Source: Desulfovibrionaceae bacterium | GTDB taxonomy: Bacteria; Desulfobacterota; Desulfovibrionia; Desulfovibrionales; Desulfovibrionaceae | DNA: 42,324 bases | Assembly (NCBI GenBank): GCA_015233395.1 | Contig: JADFXV010000020.1 | Coordinates: forward strand, 1 to 42,324 | Direction: 5' to 3' | Shown here: piece after piece, positions 22,880-31,100 of the stretch | Numbering within the stretch: the stretch's first letter is position 1 | Layout: each line of letters starts with the position of its first letter | Translations under genes and position numbers: made by a program | The notes under the pieces: model-generated | Databases searched by the model: none | The model's input: only the letters and a program-made list of their open reading frames with translations | What the model was told of the DNA's origin: nothing

Positions 22880-23389
22880 TCACCATGTATCCGCGTGAAT
22901 CCGCGCGGGGGCGAAACGGTCCACGGCCGGTTTGATCTCGGCCGGATGACCGATCGGCGCCAAGCCAAGCGGGGTCACGGACTCAGGCAGGCCGCACAAC
23001 GCGCGAAAGCCCTCGACCCGCTCCAGCACGGGATAAACGCCGGTCCATACCGCGCCAAGACCCAGGGCGTGGGCCGCGAGCAGCAGGTTCTCCATCGCCG
23101 CCGAGCAGTCCTGCATCCAGTAGCCCTTGAATTTCTCCAGGCTCTCGTCGGCGCAGATCAGGACGGCGGCCGCAGCCCCGGCGGCCATCGCGGCGTGCGG
23201 GTTGATTGCGGGGATTTTGGCCAAAATCGCCGGATCGCGGATGACCACGAAATGCCAGGGCTGCTGGTTTCCGGCGCTCGGCGCGGCCATGGCCGCGCGC
23301 AAGAGCGTCTCCAGCTCCCCCGGCGTGACGGCCTCGGGCGTAAAGGAGCGGATGCTCCGCCGGGTCATGATCGCTTCGATCGCGTCCAT
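22880..23389 (-). CDS. Nitroreductase-family FMN protein
   Basis: This 169-residue protein belongs to the NfsB/NOX-like flavin reductases. The FMN-phosphate signature RRSIRSFTPEAV is near residue 10, and APSAGNQQPWHFVVIRD is the central motif. The C-terminal region has GLGAVWTGVYP and PLGLAPIGHPAE. It lacks the long inserts of classical nitroreductases and resembles the short group often found in anaerobes, whose natural substrates are mostly unknown. AAGGAA precedes the start. It is transcribed alone, divergent from the hydrolase at 23579. Confidence 0.9.
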   Translation of the reverse strand: MDAIEAIMTRRSIRSFTPEAVTPGELETLLRAAMAAPSAGNQQPWHFVVIRDPAILAKIPAINPHAAMAAGAAAAVLICADESLEKFKGYWMQDCSAAMENLLLAAHALGLGAVWTGVYPVLERVEGFRALCGLPESVTPLGLAPIGHPAEIKPAVDRFAPARIHADTW

Positions 23390-23578
23390 GGAACGTTCCT
23401 TTTGGTTGCGGCTTGCTCAGGCGAGCCGATCCGGGTAGATCAGTCGGGCGACTGGGCGATCCCGGCGCGCCGCCCTGGGACTGCATCATTAGCCGCCGCC
23501 GGGACGGCTGGCAAGACGCGCCGCGACTCCGGCGACTCCGGCGAAACCAGGCGAGAGTGGGGGGACCGGGAGCGAGCC

Positions 23579-24439
23579 ATGACCGTATTGCTTCTCTTCA
23601 TCCTCGGAGCCGCCTTCGCGGTTTCGGCGCTGACCTATAGCTTCTACTGGTACGAGGCGCTCAACCTGGACCGGGAAGCCTTCGATCCGCGGGCCCACGG
23701 GGGAAGGCTTCGCTTGGCCCTGGCCGGCTTCGCCTCCAGCCTCGCCTCCCAGGCCGCCCTTATCGTCACCTATCCGTTCGGTTTTATGCGCATGGTCCGG
23801 GAACCGGCCGTTCGCGGCGACAAGACCGGGCCGCCGGTCGTGCTTGTCCACGGCATCTACCACAACGGCGCGGCCTGGTTGCTCTTTCGCCGCAGGCTCG
23901 CCCGGCGGGGCTACCGGACCCTGCATTCCTTCTGTTACTCGTCGTTTGGACCCGCGTTCGGCGAGATCGCGGCCGCCCTCGGCCGCAAGATCCGCACAGT
24001 GTCCGAGGAAAACGGCGGCGCCAAGGTCGTTTTGATCGGGCACAGCATGGGCGGCCTGCTGATCCGCGCCGCCCTGGGCGAGCCGCAAACCGCCGCCCGG
24101 GCGCTTGCGGTCGTCACGCTCGGCACGCCCTTTCGGGGCAGCAAGCTGGCGGCGCTCGGCGTGGGCTCCCTCAGCGCAGGTCTCGTCCCGGGAAGCCCGC
24201 TGTTGCGAAACCTGCCCCCCTTTCCCGACCCGGAGAAAACACCCTGGCTGTGCCTTGCCTCGCCGGCCGACAACATGGTCCTGCCGCCCTCGGGGCTGAC
24301 GCCGGACATGGCCGGTCCGGTCTGCCGCCAAACCCCGGTGGTCTGCCATGTCGGCATGATCTATCACAAACCCACCTTTGAGATGGCCTTGTCCTTTCTC
24401 GACGAGACCGTCCGGGGCCAAGGCGGCGCCGCGTCGTGA
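23579..24439 (+). CDS. Membrane-anchored alpha/beta hydrolase (lipase-like)
   Basis: This 286-residue protein starts with a hydrophobic helix (MTVLLLFILGAAFAVSALTYSF in two parts), and a second hydrophobic stretch lies near residues 48-65. The core has the oxyanion motif VVLVHGIYHN and the nucleophile elbow IGHSMGG (Ser). VVTLGTPFRGSKLA and late Asp (SPADNMV) and His (CHVGMIYH) residues fit the triad. It resembles triacylglycerol-lipase/PGAP1-like hydrolases, with substrate unknown. The start at 23579 follows GGGAG; the frame is open far upstream but overlaps the nitroreductase. Its stop overlaps the start of pncC by 4 nt, so the two are coupled. Confidence 0.82.
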   Translation: MTVLLLFILGAAFAVSALTYSFYWYEALNLDREAFDPRAHGGRLRLALAGFASSLASQAALIVTYPFGFMRMVREPAVRGDKTGPPVVLVHGIYHNGAAWLLFRRRLARRGYRTLHSFCYSSFGPAFGEIAAALGRKIRTVSEENGGAKVVLIGHSMGGLLIRAALGEPQTAARALAVVTLGTPFRGSKLAALGVGSLSAGLVPGSPLLRNLPPFPDPEKTPWLCLASPADNMVLPPSGLTPDMAGPVCRQTPVVCHVGMIYHKPTFEMALSFLDETVRGQGGAAS

Positions 24440-24933
24440 AAAGCGTCGCCCGGCAATCCGCTAAGGCCGCTGCCCGTCTGGGCGTGCTGCTGACGGCCCG
24501 TTCCTTCATGCTGGGACTGGCGGAATCGTGCACCGGCGGCCTGATCGGACACCTGTTGACCAACGCGCCCGGGGCCTCGGCCTGGTTCGCCGGGGGAGTG
24601 ACGGCCTACGCCAACAGCGCCAAGATAGGCGTTTTGCGCGTGGCGCCTTCGATCATCGCCGTGAACGGGGCGGTCAGCGAAGAGACGGTGGCGGCCATGG
24701 CCGCCGGCGCCCGGGAACTCTTCGGCTGCCACTGCGCCCTGGCCGTGTCGGGCATCGCCGGACCGTCGGGCGCAACTCCGGGCAAACCCGTGGGCACTGT
24801 CTGGCTCGGTTGCGACGTCCCTGGACGGCGCCTCACCCGCCGCGTCTTCCTGGAAGGCTCGCGCGAAGAGATCAAGGCCCTGGCCGCCTTGGCCGCCATG
24901 GCGTTCCTGGCGGAGATGGTCCAGGCGCTGTAG
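24436..24933 (+). CDS. pncC: Nicotinamide-nucleotide amidohydrolase PncC (CinA C-terminal type)
   Basis: This 165-residue protein deamidates NMN to nicotinate mononucleotide in NAD salvage. Motifs are LAESCTGGLIGHLLT (catalytic Ser region), GGVTAYANSAKIGVL, NGAVSEETVAAMA, VSGIAGPSGATPGKPVGTVW and a C-terminal helix. Its length fits stand-alone PncC, as opposed to the two-domain CinA. GTG start at 24436 within the GTGA overlap with the lipase stop. Confidence 0.92.
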   Translation: MKSVARQSAKAAARLGVLLTARSFMLGLAESCTGGLIGHLLTNAPGASAWFAGGVTAYANSAKIGVLRVAPSIIAVNGAVSEETVAAMAAGARELFGCHCALAVSGIAGPSGATPGKPVGTVWLGCDVPGRRLTRRVFLEGSREEIKALAALAAMAFLAEMVQAL

Positions 24934-25037
24934 GCGGGCAAGCGCGCGGCCGCTCGCGAGGCCGGGCGGCGGCGACTTCGCCCGGGAATCCCGCGCGATC
25001 GCCTCACGGGCGGGAAAATCCCGGATCGGCGGAGTCG

Positions 25038-25066
25038 TTGACAAAACGCCGGACCGGGATTATCGA
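25038..25066 (+). promoter_or_regulatory. Sigma-70 promoter of ugd
   Basis: TTGACA (25038-25043), a 17-nt spacer and TATCGA (25061-25066) give a start near 25073, about 52 nt before the ugd ATG. Confidence 0.6.
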
Positions 25067-25124
25067 TGGCCGCTTCTCTCGGGACCATGAACGGGAAATA
25101 CTGATTTCAGGAGTAAGCACGGAA

Positions 25125-26462
25125 ATGAACCTGTGCATCGTCGGAACCGGTTATGTCGGGCTGGTCAGCGCCGCCTGCTTCGCTGAAATGGGCAACGACG
25201 TCTGCTGCGTGGACGTCAACCCCAAGATCGTGGACAATCTCAAACACGGCAGGATTCACATCTACGAACCCGGTTTGGAAGAACTGGTCAAACGCAACGC
25301 CGCCGAGGGACGCCTGACCTTCACCACCTCCCTGGCCGAAGGCATGGCGCATTCGCTTTTCGTCTTCATCACCGTGGGCACGCCCTGCCGCCCGGACGGT
25401 TCCTGCGACCTGGGCTTCGTCTACCAGGTGGCCCGGGAAATCGGACAGACCATGGACGGCTACAAGATCGTCGTGGACAAATCCACCGTGCCCGTGGGCA
25501 CGGCCGACGAAGTCAGGGCGCTGATCACCGAGGAACTCGGCAAACGCGGCGTGGTCCACGAGTTCGACGTGGTCTCCAACCCCGAATTCCTCAAGGAAGG
25601 CGACGCGGTCAACGATTTCATGAAACCCGACCGCGTGGTCGTGGGCACTGAAAACGTCCGCACCGGCGAACTGCTCAAGGCCCTGTATTCCCCCTTCGCC
25701 CGCAACCGCGACAAAACCATCGTCATGGGCGTGCGCAGCGCGGAAATGACCAAATACGCCGCCAACTGCATGCTGGCGACCAAGATTTCCTTCATCAACG
25801 AAATCTCCGGCATCTGCGAACTCGTGGGCGCGGACGTGCGCGACGTGCGCAACGGCATCGGCAGCGACCAGCGCATCGGCTACCAGTTCATCTATCCCGG
25901 ACTGGGCTACGGCGGCTCCTGCTTCCCCAAAGACGTCAAGGCGCTCATCGACACGGCCGACAAAATCGGCTTCGAACCGCGCCTGCTCAAGGCCGTCGAA
26001 GACGTCAATAATCACCAGAAACACGCCTTGAGCCACAAAATCATCAAATTCTTCCAAGATAAAGGCGGCGTGGCCGGCAAGACCCTGGCCCTGTGGGGAC
26101 TGGCCTTCAAGGCCAATACCGACGACGTGCGCGAAGCCTCGTCCTTTGAACTGATCAAAGACCTGACCGCCCAAGGCATGAAAGTCCGCGCCTTCGATCC
26201 CGTGGCCGGACAAAACGCCCGCGACCACTTCGCCGGCAATACGCTTTTGACCGTGGTCGAAGAACAATACGAGGCCCTCGACGAAGCTGCGGTCCTGGCC
26301 GTGGTCACCGAATGGAACCAGTTCCGCAACCCGGACTTCCTGCGCATCAAAAAAAGCCTGGCCACGCCGGCCATCTTCGACGGACGCAACCTTTACAACC
26401 CCTTCCTCATGGTCGATCTCGGCCTCACCTACTACTGCATCGGCCGCCCGGACCCGAAGTAG
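25125..26462 (+). CDS. ugd: UDP-glucose 6-dehydrogenase
   Basis: This 445-residue enzyme oxidises UDP-glucose to UDP-glucuronate with two NAD+ for surface polysaccharides. The Rossmann motif GTGYVGLVSA is at residues 7-16, and FITVGTPCRPDGSCDL, DKSTVPVGTAD and SNPEFLKEGDAV are family signatures. The catalytic Cys lies in GYGGSCFPKD, with KYAANCMLATKISFINE and FKANTDDVREAS downstream. An AGGAG box lies 11 nt before the ATG. The gene has its own promoter and is followed by a repeat-rich intergenic region. The neighbouring SGNH hydrolase and glycosyltransferases of the window suggest active envelope polysaccharide synthesis, but no single cluster is formed. Confidence 0.95.
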   Translation: MNLCIVGTGYVGLVSAACFAEMGNDVCCVDVNPKIVDNLKHGRIHIYEPGLEELVKRNAAEGRLTFTTSLAEGMAHSLFVFITVGTPCRPDGSCDLGFVYQVAREIGQTMDGYKIVVDKSTVPVGTADEVRALITEELGKRGVVHEFDVVSNPEFLKEGDAVNDFMKPDRVVVGTENVRTGELLKALYSPFARNRDKTIVMGVRSAEMTKYAANCMLATKISFINEISGICELVGADVRDVRNGIGSDQRIGYQFIYPGLGYGGSCFPKDVKALIDTADKIGFEPRLLKAVEDVNNHQKHALSHKIIKFFQDKGGVAGKTLALWGLAFKANTDDVREASSFELIKDLTAQGMKVRAFDPVAGQNARDHFAGNTLLTVVEEQYEALDEAAVLAVVTEWNQFRNPDFLRIKKSLATPAIFDGRNLYNPFLMVDLGLTYYCIGRPDPK

Positions 26463-26511
26463 CGGGGAAGAGAAAAGAAGGAAGAGAACCCGGGGGAAAA
26501 CCCCCTTTTCA

Positions 26512-26600
26512 GCGGAGGGCGTCGGCCAGCGCTGCGCGCTGACGACGCAAGGCGAGAGTAGAAAACGGAGACATTTTCAACACTCGCCTTGCCCCGGCCC
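26512..26600 (+). repeat. Degenerate copy of an intergenic repeat also found at 35043-35128
   Basis: The segment starting AGCGGAGGGCGTCGGCCAGC matches 35044 onward for about 50 nt with one or two changes. In the other copy the 3' half forms a perfect 21-bp hairpin (GCAAGGCGAGAGTGG arm). Here it is decayed (GAGAGTAGAAAACGGAGA...TTTTCAACACTCGCC). Both copies follow a gene end. Confidence 0.75.
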
Positions 26601-26602
26601 CC

Positions 26603-26665
26603 CCTTTCGCCCAAAACAAAACCGGTATCGGCTGCGCCGATACCGGTTTTGTTTTGGGCGAAAGG
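26603..26665. repeat. Perfect 29-bp inverted repeat
   Basis: Arms 26603-26631 and 26637-26665 are exact reverse complements around the loop CTGCG. The inner part is ACCGGTATCGG/CCGATACCGGT, flanked by AAAACAAA/TTTGTTTT. No T-run follows on either side, so it is not an obvious terminator. It could form a long RNA hairpin or a cruciform. Confidence 0.9.
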
Positions 26666-26791
26666 ACGCTTCAGGGAGAATTTCCTGTATTTGCGGCCGT
26701 ACCGATTCCTGTATTGATTTGAGCGACAGGGAAGCCGTGAGGAGAATTCCCCCACGGGAAATTCCCCCTGGAAACATTTCAAAAACATCTT

Positions 26792-26895
26792 CCCGGCACC
26801 GGCGGCTCGCCGCTTCGGCAAGCCGCCGGCGCCGGGTGGAAGTTTTTTGAAAGGGGTCCAGGGGAGAACTTTTTTTCAAAAAAGTTCTCCCCTGG
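26792..26895. terminator. Bipartite hairpin element between ugd and the 74-residue gene
   Basis: Hairpin A (26792-26836) has 21-nt arms with two non-Watson-Crick positions and tip GCCG-CTT-CGGC. Hairpin B (26858-26875 and 26878-26895) has 18-nt arms CCAGGGGAGAACTTTTTT / AAAAAAGTTCTCCCCTGG. Hairpin B can terminate in both directions between converging genes. The link GGAAGTTTTTTGAAAGGGG is the same as in the element at 13107. Confidence 0.75.
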
Positions 26896-26900
26896 TCTTT

Positions 26901-26930
26901 ATCTTATCTTATCTTATCTTATCTTATCTT
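26901..26930. repeat. Pentanucleotide microsatellite (ATCTT)x6
   Basis: Six exact copies of ATCTT run up to and over the stop codon of the 74-residue minus-strand gene. Copy-number change would leave that protein's frame unaffected because TAA occurs in the first repeat units read. It is unusual in such a GC-rich region. Confidence 0.9.
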
Positions 26931-27148
26931 ACGTCGTCGATGGATTTGCGGCTGGAGCGGAGTTGGAGTTCCTGGAGGATGATGCGTTCGTAGACCACCG
27001 AGTTGTTGACGTCGGCGTGGTCGTTTTCCTCAAGGATGCGGTCGAGGTATTGCGTCTCTTCCCAGAAGTCCAGCAGCTCGTCGTCGGCGAGCGTTTTGAC
27101 TTGGTCTTCGATCGGGAATTGATCGAGCAGGGGAAAGAACTGGCCCAT
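26924..27148 (-). CDS. Small acidic soluble protein, function unknown
   Basis: This 74-residue protein starts MGQFFPLLDQFPIEDQVKTL with AAGGAGG 10 nt upstream. The sequence is helical and acidic (ADDELLDFWEETQYLDRIL, EENDHADVNN), with a more basic C-terminus (QLRSSRKSIDDVR). No domain or membrane segment is recognised. The stop codon TAA lies within the ATCTT microsatellite. The promoter at 27203-27231 and the bidirectional hairpin at 26858-26895 make it a self-contained unit. It lies near cheW but on the other strand. It may be a small regulatory or adaptor protein, but this is unproven. Confidence 0.75.
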   Translation of the reverse strand: MGQFFPLLDQFPIEDQVKTLADDELLDFWEETQYLDRILEENDHADVNNSVVYERIILQELQLRSSRKSIDDVR

Positions 27149-27202
27149 GCTGGAACGGCCTCCTTGGGGCGGCGTGCTAGACGGCGTGCGCGAATTTTTC
27201 CA

Positions 27203-27231
27203 ATTGTAAAGAAACCCGGGCAAATGTGCAA
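27203..27231 (-). promoter_or_regulatory. Promoter of the 74-residue protein gene
   Basis: On the minus strand TTGCAC (27226-27231), a 17-nt spacer and TACAAT (27203-27208, 5 of 6 consensus bases) would start transcription near 27196, about 48 nt before the ATG at 27148. Confidence 0.5.
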
Positions 27232-27371
27232 GTCTTCTGTCGCGAGCGGTCGATATGACCGGCTCAGGCGCGCATGAGCCGACCGGTTGCCGATCGTTCT
27301 CCTTGAGGCGGGCGAAACCATGCGCCGCGCGTCTCTGGCCTTGGCCCGGCCTTTCTTGCAGGCGCAAGCGG

Positions 27372-27539
27372 GAAAATTGCAAAATTTTCCGCTCCCGTTG
27401 ATATTACTGGGAGCAAAAAGTATCTTACTTTTTGCTCCCACGGCGGAAGCCGCCTAACCGCGCTGACAGCGCGGTTATACTTATAAACAGGAGCACGAAA
27501 ATTACAAAATTTTCTGCTCCCGTTAATATTGCCAGGGGC
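27372..27539. repeat. Composite intergenic repeat: two 43-nt direct repeats framing three hairpins
   Basis: Copy 1 (27372-27414) and copy 2 (27497-27539) share GAAAATTnCAAAATTTTC, itself palindromic, then GCTCCCGTTnATATT. Between them lie GGGAGCAAAAAGTA / TACTTTTTGCTCCC (27409-27439, 14 bp), GGCGG-AAG-CCGCC (27442-27454) and TAACCGCGCT / AGCGCGGTTA (27455-27477, 10 bp). There is no gene here. The rest of the 27149-27626 gap holds a promoter for the minus-strand gene and a 7-bp hairpin near 27258-27279. Confidence 0.75.
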
Positions 27540-27626
27540 GGTAATTGCGTATAAAGTTCCCATAGATGTTGGCGCGGTCCGTTCGCGCCGTTCCCCGAGG
27601 AATGTTTCCCACAGAGGGAGTCTGGC

Positions 27627-28106
27627 ATGGATGAGACCCAGAAAAAGCAAGACGCCGAACTCATGCAACTCGTCACCTTCAGTATCGGCGACGAGGAGTT
27701 TGGAGTCGACATTCTCAAGGTGCAGGAGATCATCCGGATGATGGAGATCACCCGCGTGCCGCGCGCCCCGGATTTTGTCGAGGGCGTGATCAACCTGCGC
27801 GGCAAGGTCATTCCCATCATCGATTTGCGCAAGCGTTTCGGCCTGGTTTCGCGCGGCCACGACAAGCACACGCGCATCATCGTCATTGAAATCAACGCGA
27901 TGATCGTCGGCTTCGTGGTCGATTCGGTGTCCGAGGTGCTGCGGATTCCGTCGAGCACGGTCGAGCCGCCGCCTCCGGTGGTTTCCGGCATGGAATCGGA
28001 ATACATCAGCGGCGTGGGCAAGCTCGAGGACCGGCTGCTGATTTTGCTCGATCTCGACCGCCTGTTGTCCCACGAAGAGCGCGAAACGTTGCTCAGCCAA
28101 CTGTAA
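27627..28106 (+). CDS. cheW: Chemotaxis coupling protein CheW
   Basis: This 159-residue adaptor links chemoreceptors to the CheA kinase. Signature parts are LVTFSIGDEEFGVDILKVQEII, ITRVPRAPDFVEGVINLRGKVIPIIDLRKRFGL (split across residues 42-75), IVIEINAMIVGFVVDSVSEVLRI and GVGKLEDRLLILLDLDRLLS. The length fits single-domain CheW with a short charged N-terminal tail. AGGGAG precedes the ATG. TATAAA near 27549 with TTGCCA 15 nt upstream is a possible promoter with a short spacer. Other chemotaxis genes are not adjacent. The next gene is mfd, 83 nt on. Confidence 0.95.
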   Translation: MDETQKKQDAELMQLVTFSIGDEEFGVDILKVQEIIRMMEITRVPRAPDFVEGVINLRGKVIPIIDLRKRFGLVSRGHDKHTRIIVIEINAMIVGFVVDSVSEVLRIPSSTVEPPPPVVSGMESEYISGVGKLEDRLLILLDLDRLLSHEERETLLSQL

Positions 28107-28189
28107 CCGTCCATACCCGGCGCACAGGCCGCCTCGTCCTTTCGGGCGGGGCGGCTATCCCCGCGCGCCGGATTTCGGCAAATCCCCCT

Positions 28190-31100
28190 GTGCGCTACCC
28201 CAAAGAACTGACCGATTTCCTTGACGGCCGCAGTCCGGACGTCAGCATCTACAAGAGCGGACCGGCAACGCGCGCCATAACCGCCCTGGAGCTTTTGGAC
28301 CGGGGCCGGTTCGTGGCCTTGGCGGTGACCGACGCATCCGAATTGTCCAGGATGCGCGGACTGTTGACGCTGCTTCGACCGCCCGGCGAGGCGCCGGTCT
28401 GGGAGCGCCCCTGGCTGGCTCTGCCGGCGTATCCGCCCGGCCCGCCGGTTCCCGGCGACTGGGCCCGGCGCATGGCCGTCCTGTACGCCCTGGCCGAACG
28501 CCCCGGGCCGCGCATCCTGCTTTTCACCGTGGACAATCTGCTGCCCAAATGGCCGGGACGCGACCTGATCGCCAGTCACCACCATCTCGCGCGTCCCGGC
28601 GACGAGATGCTCATCGAAATGCTGCTCGAACAGGCCGTGTCCTGGGGGTACGCGCGTTCGCCGATGGTGGGCGCGCGCGGCGAGGTGGCGGTGCGCGGCG
28701 ACATCCTCGACATTTTCCCGCCGGGCTACGGCTGGCCGGTGCGCTTCGAATTTTTCGGCGACACGCTCGAATCGCTGCGTCTTTTCGATCCGGCCACGCA
28801 GCGTTCCCAGGGCGAGCTCGAAAGCGTGACCGTCTTGCCGGTGACGCCCGCGCCCGCCACCCCGGCGCTCTTCGAGCGGGCCAAAGCCCATTGGGCCACG
28901 TTGGCCGCGACCGGCGAGCTCGACAAGGCCGCCCGGGGCCGCCTCGAAGAAGGCCTGTCCCGGGGCGAGTGCGCCGTCTGGCCGGGCATGTTCCACGCCG
29001 CGCCCACGGCGCTTTCGCAGTGGTTTCCCCCGGACGCGGCCTACGTCCTGTCCAAGGCGTCGCTTTTGCGTCCGCGCATCGAGGAGCGGGCTTATTCCTG
29101 GCGCGAGTATTTCGGCGAAGAGCCGGCGCGCGGACTCGGTTTCGCCCGGCCCTGGGAGAAGATGCTCTGGCCCGAGGCGCAGGCCTGGAGTTCCTGGCGC
29201 GGCGCGCCCCAGGCTTTGTTCGAGGAATTGGCCCTGGCCCACGAAAAGCGCGGGCCGGACATGGCGGAGAAGGCCATCGAGGATTTCTCCCAGCTCTTTT
29301 GGAAACCCGAGGAGCAAAAACGACCCTGGGCGGCCTTGGTCGCCGCGCTCAAAGACTGGAGGACCAGCCGCGAGCGGGTGATCTTGTCGTTTCATTCGGC
29401 CAAGAGCCGGTCCAAGTTCCTGGCCCTGGCCGCGCGCGAGGAGCTGGGCTTCGCCACCGGACTTGCTCCCGGCGAGCGCGGCCTGTTCGCCCTGGTTTCG
29501 CCGCTGTCGCAAGGCATGGAGGCTTGCGGCGGCGAGCTCTTGATCCTGCCCGAGGACGTCTTGCAGCCGAGCGCGGGCGCAAGCGAGGACCGGCAGCGCA
29601 AGGCCAAGGCCTTCAAGGGATTGTCCAAGCACGACGATTTGCGCGAAGGCGACCTGCTGGTGCACCGCGATTACGGCCTGGCCCGGTTCGCCGGGCTGTC
29701 GCGGCTGCGCGTGGGCCAGGTTGCCAACGACTATCTTTTGCTGGTCTTCGACGGCGACGACAAGCTCTACCTGCCGGCCGACCGCATCGGCCTGGCCGCC
29801 CGCTACAAAGGCCCCGAGAGCCAGGTGGCGGCGCTCGACAAGCTCGGCGGCGCGCGCTGGAAGGCGGCCAAGGAAAAGGCCCGCAAGGCGATCGAGAAGA
29901 TCGCCCAGGACTTGATCGAGATGTACGCCTACCGCCGGGTGGCCAAGGGGTATTCCTACGGCCGGGTGGACGACGCCTTCTGGGAGTTCGAGGCCGGCTT
30001 CGGCTTCGAGGAGACCGAGGACCAGGATCGCGCCATCGCCGAGACGCTCGCCGACATGGAGCGGCCCGAGCCCATGGACCGGCTGGTGTGCGGCGACGTG
30101 GGGTTCGGCAAGACCGAGGTGGCCATGCGCGCGGCCTTCAGGGCGGTGCTCGACGGCAAGCAGGTGGCGCTTTTGTGTCCGACCACGATCCTGGCCGAGC
30201 AGCATTATCAGAATTTCAAGGCCCGCATGGACGCCTTCGCCGTGCGGGTGGGCATGCTCTCGCGTTTTGTTTCGGCCAAGGACCAGAAAATGGAGCTCGA
30301 TTCCGTCCGGCGCGGCGAAACCGACATCCTCATCGGCACGCACCGGCTTTTGTCCAAGGACGTGGAATTTCCCCGTCTGGGGCTGCTCATTTTGGACGAG
30401 GAGCAGCGCTTCGGGGTATCGCACAAGGAAAAGATCAAGAAGATGCGCCGCACCATCGACGCGCTGACGCTCACGGCCACGCCCATTCCCAGAACCCTGC
30501 AACTGTCGTTGTCCGGGATACGCAGCCTGTCGGTCATCGAAACCCCGCCGGTGGACCGCAAGCCGGTGGAGAACGCCCTGATCGAGCGCGATCCGGACAT
30601 GCTCGGGGCTATCGTCGCCCGCGAGCTTGAGCGGGGCGGCCAGGTCTTCTGGGTGCACAACCGGGTGTCGAGCCTGCCCGGGGTGGTGGATTTCATCCGT
30701 TCGATCGCGCCCGGGGCGCGCGTCGGCATGGCCCACGGCCAGATGGCCGAAAGCGAGCTGGAAAAGGCCATGCACGAGTTCTGGCACGCCGAGACCCAGA
30801 TTCTGGCCTGCACCGCGATCATCGAATCCGGGCTCGATTTCCCCAAAGCCAACACGCTCATCGTGGACCAGGCCCAGATGTTCGGGCTCGGCCAGTTGTA
30901 CCAGCTGCGCGGCCGAGTGGGGCGCAGCGACCGCCAGGCCTACGCCTATTTCCTGGTGCCCTCGCTGCGCGAAATTCCGGAAACCGCGGCCAAGCGCCTG
31001 AAGATCATCCTCGACATGGACTTTCTCGGCGCGGGTTTTCATCTGGCCATGGAGGATTTGCGTTTGCGCGGCGCAGGGAATATCTTGGGCGAGGCGCAGT

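Noticed and set aside
22895-23578. N-terminal extension of the lipase-like protein
   Set aside because: The open frame overlaps the nitroreductase gene on the other strand, and the extension is Arg/Gly/Pro-rich. A ribosome site and membrane helix mark the start at 23579.
26901-26930. CRISPR array
   Set aside because: The repeat unit is 5 nt without spacers. No cas genes are in the window.
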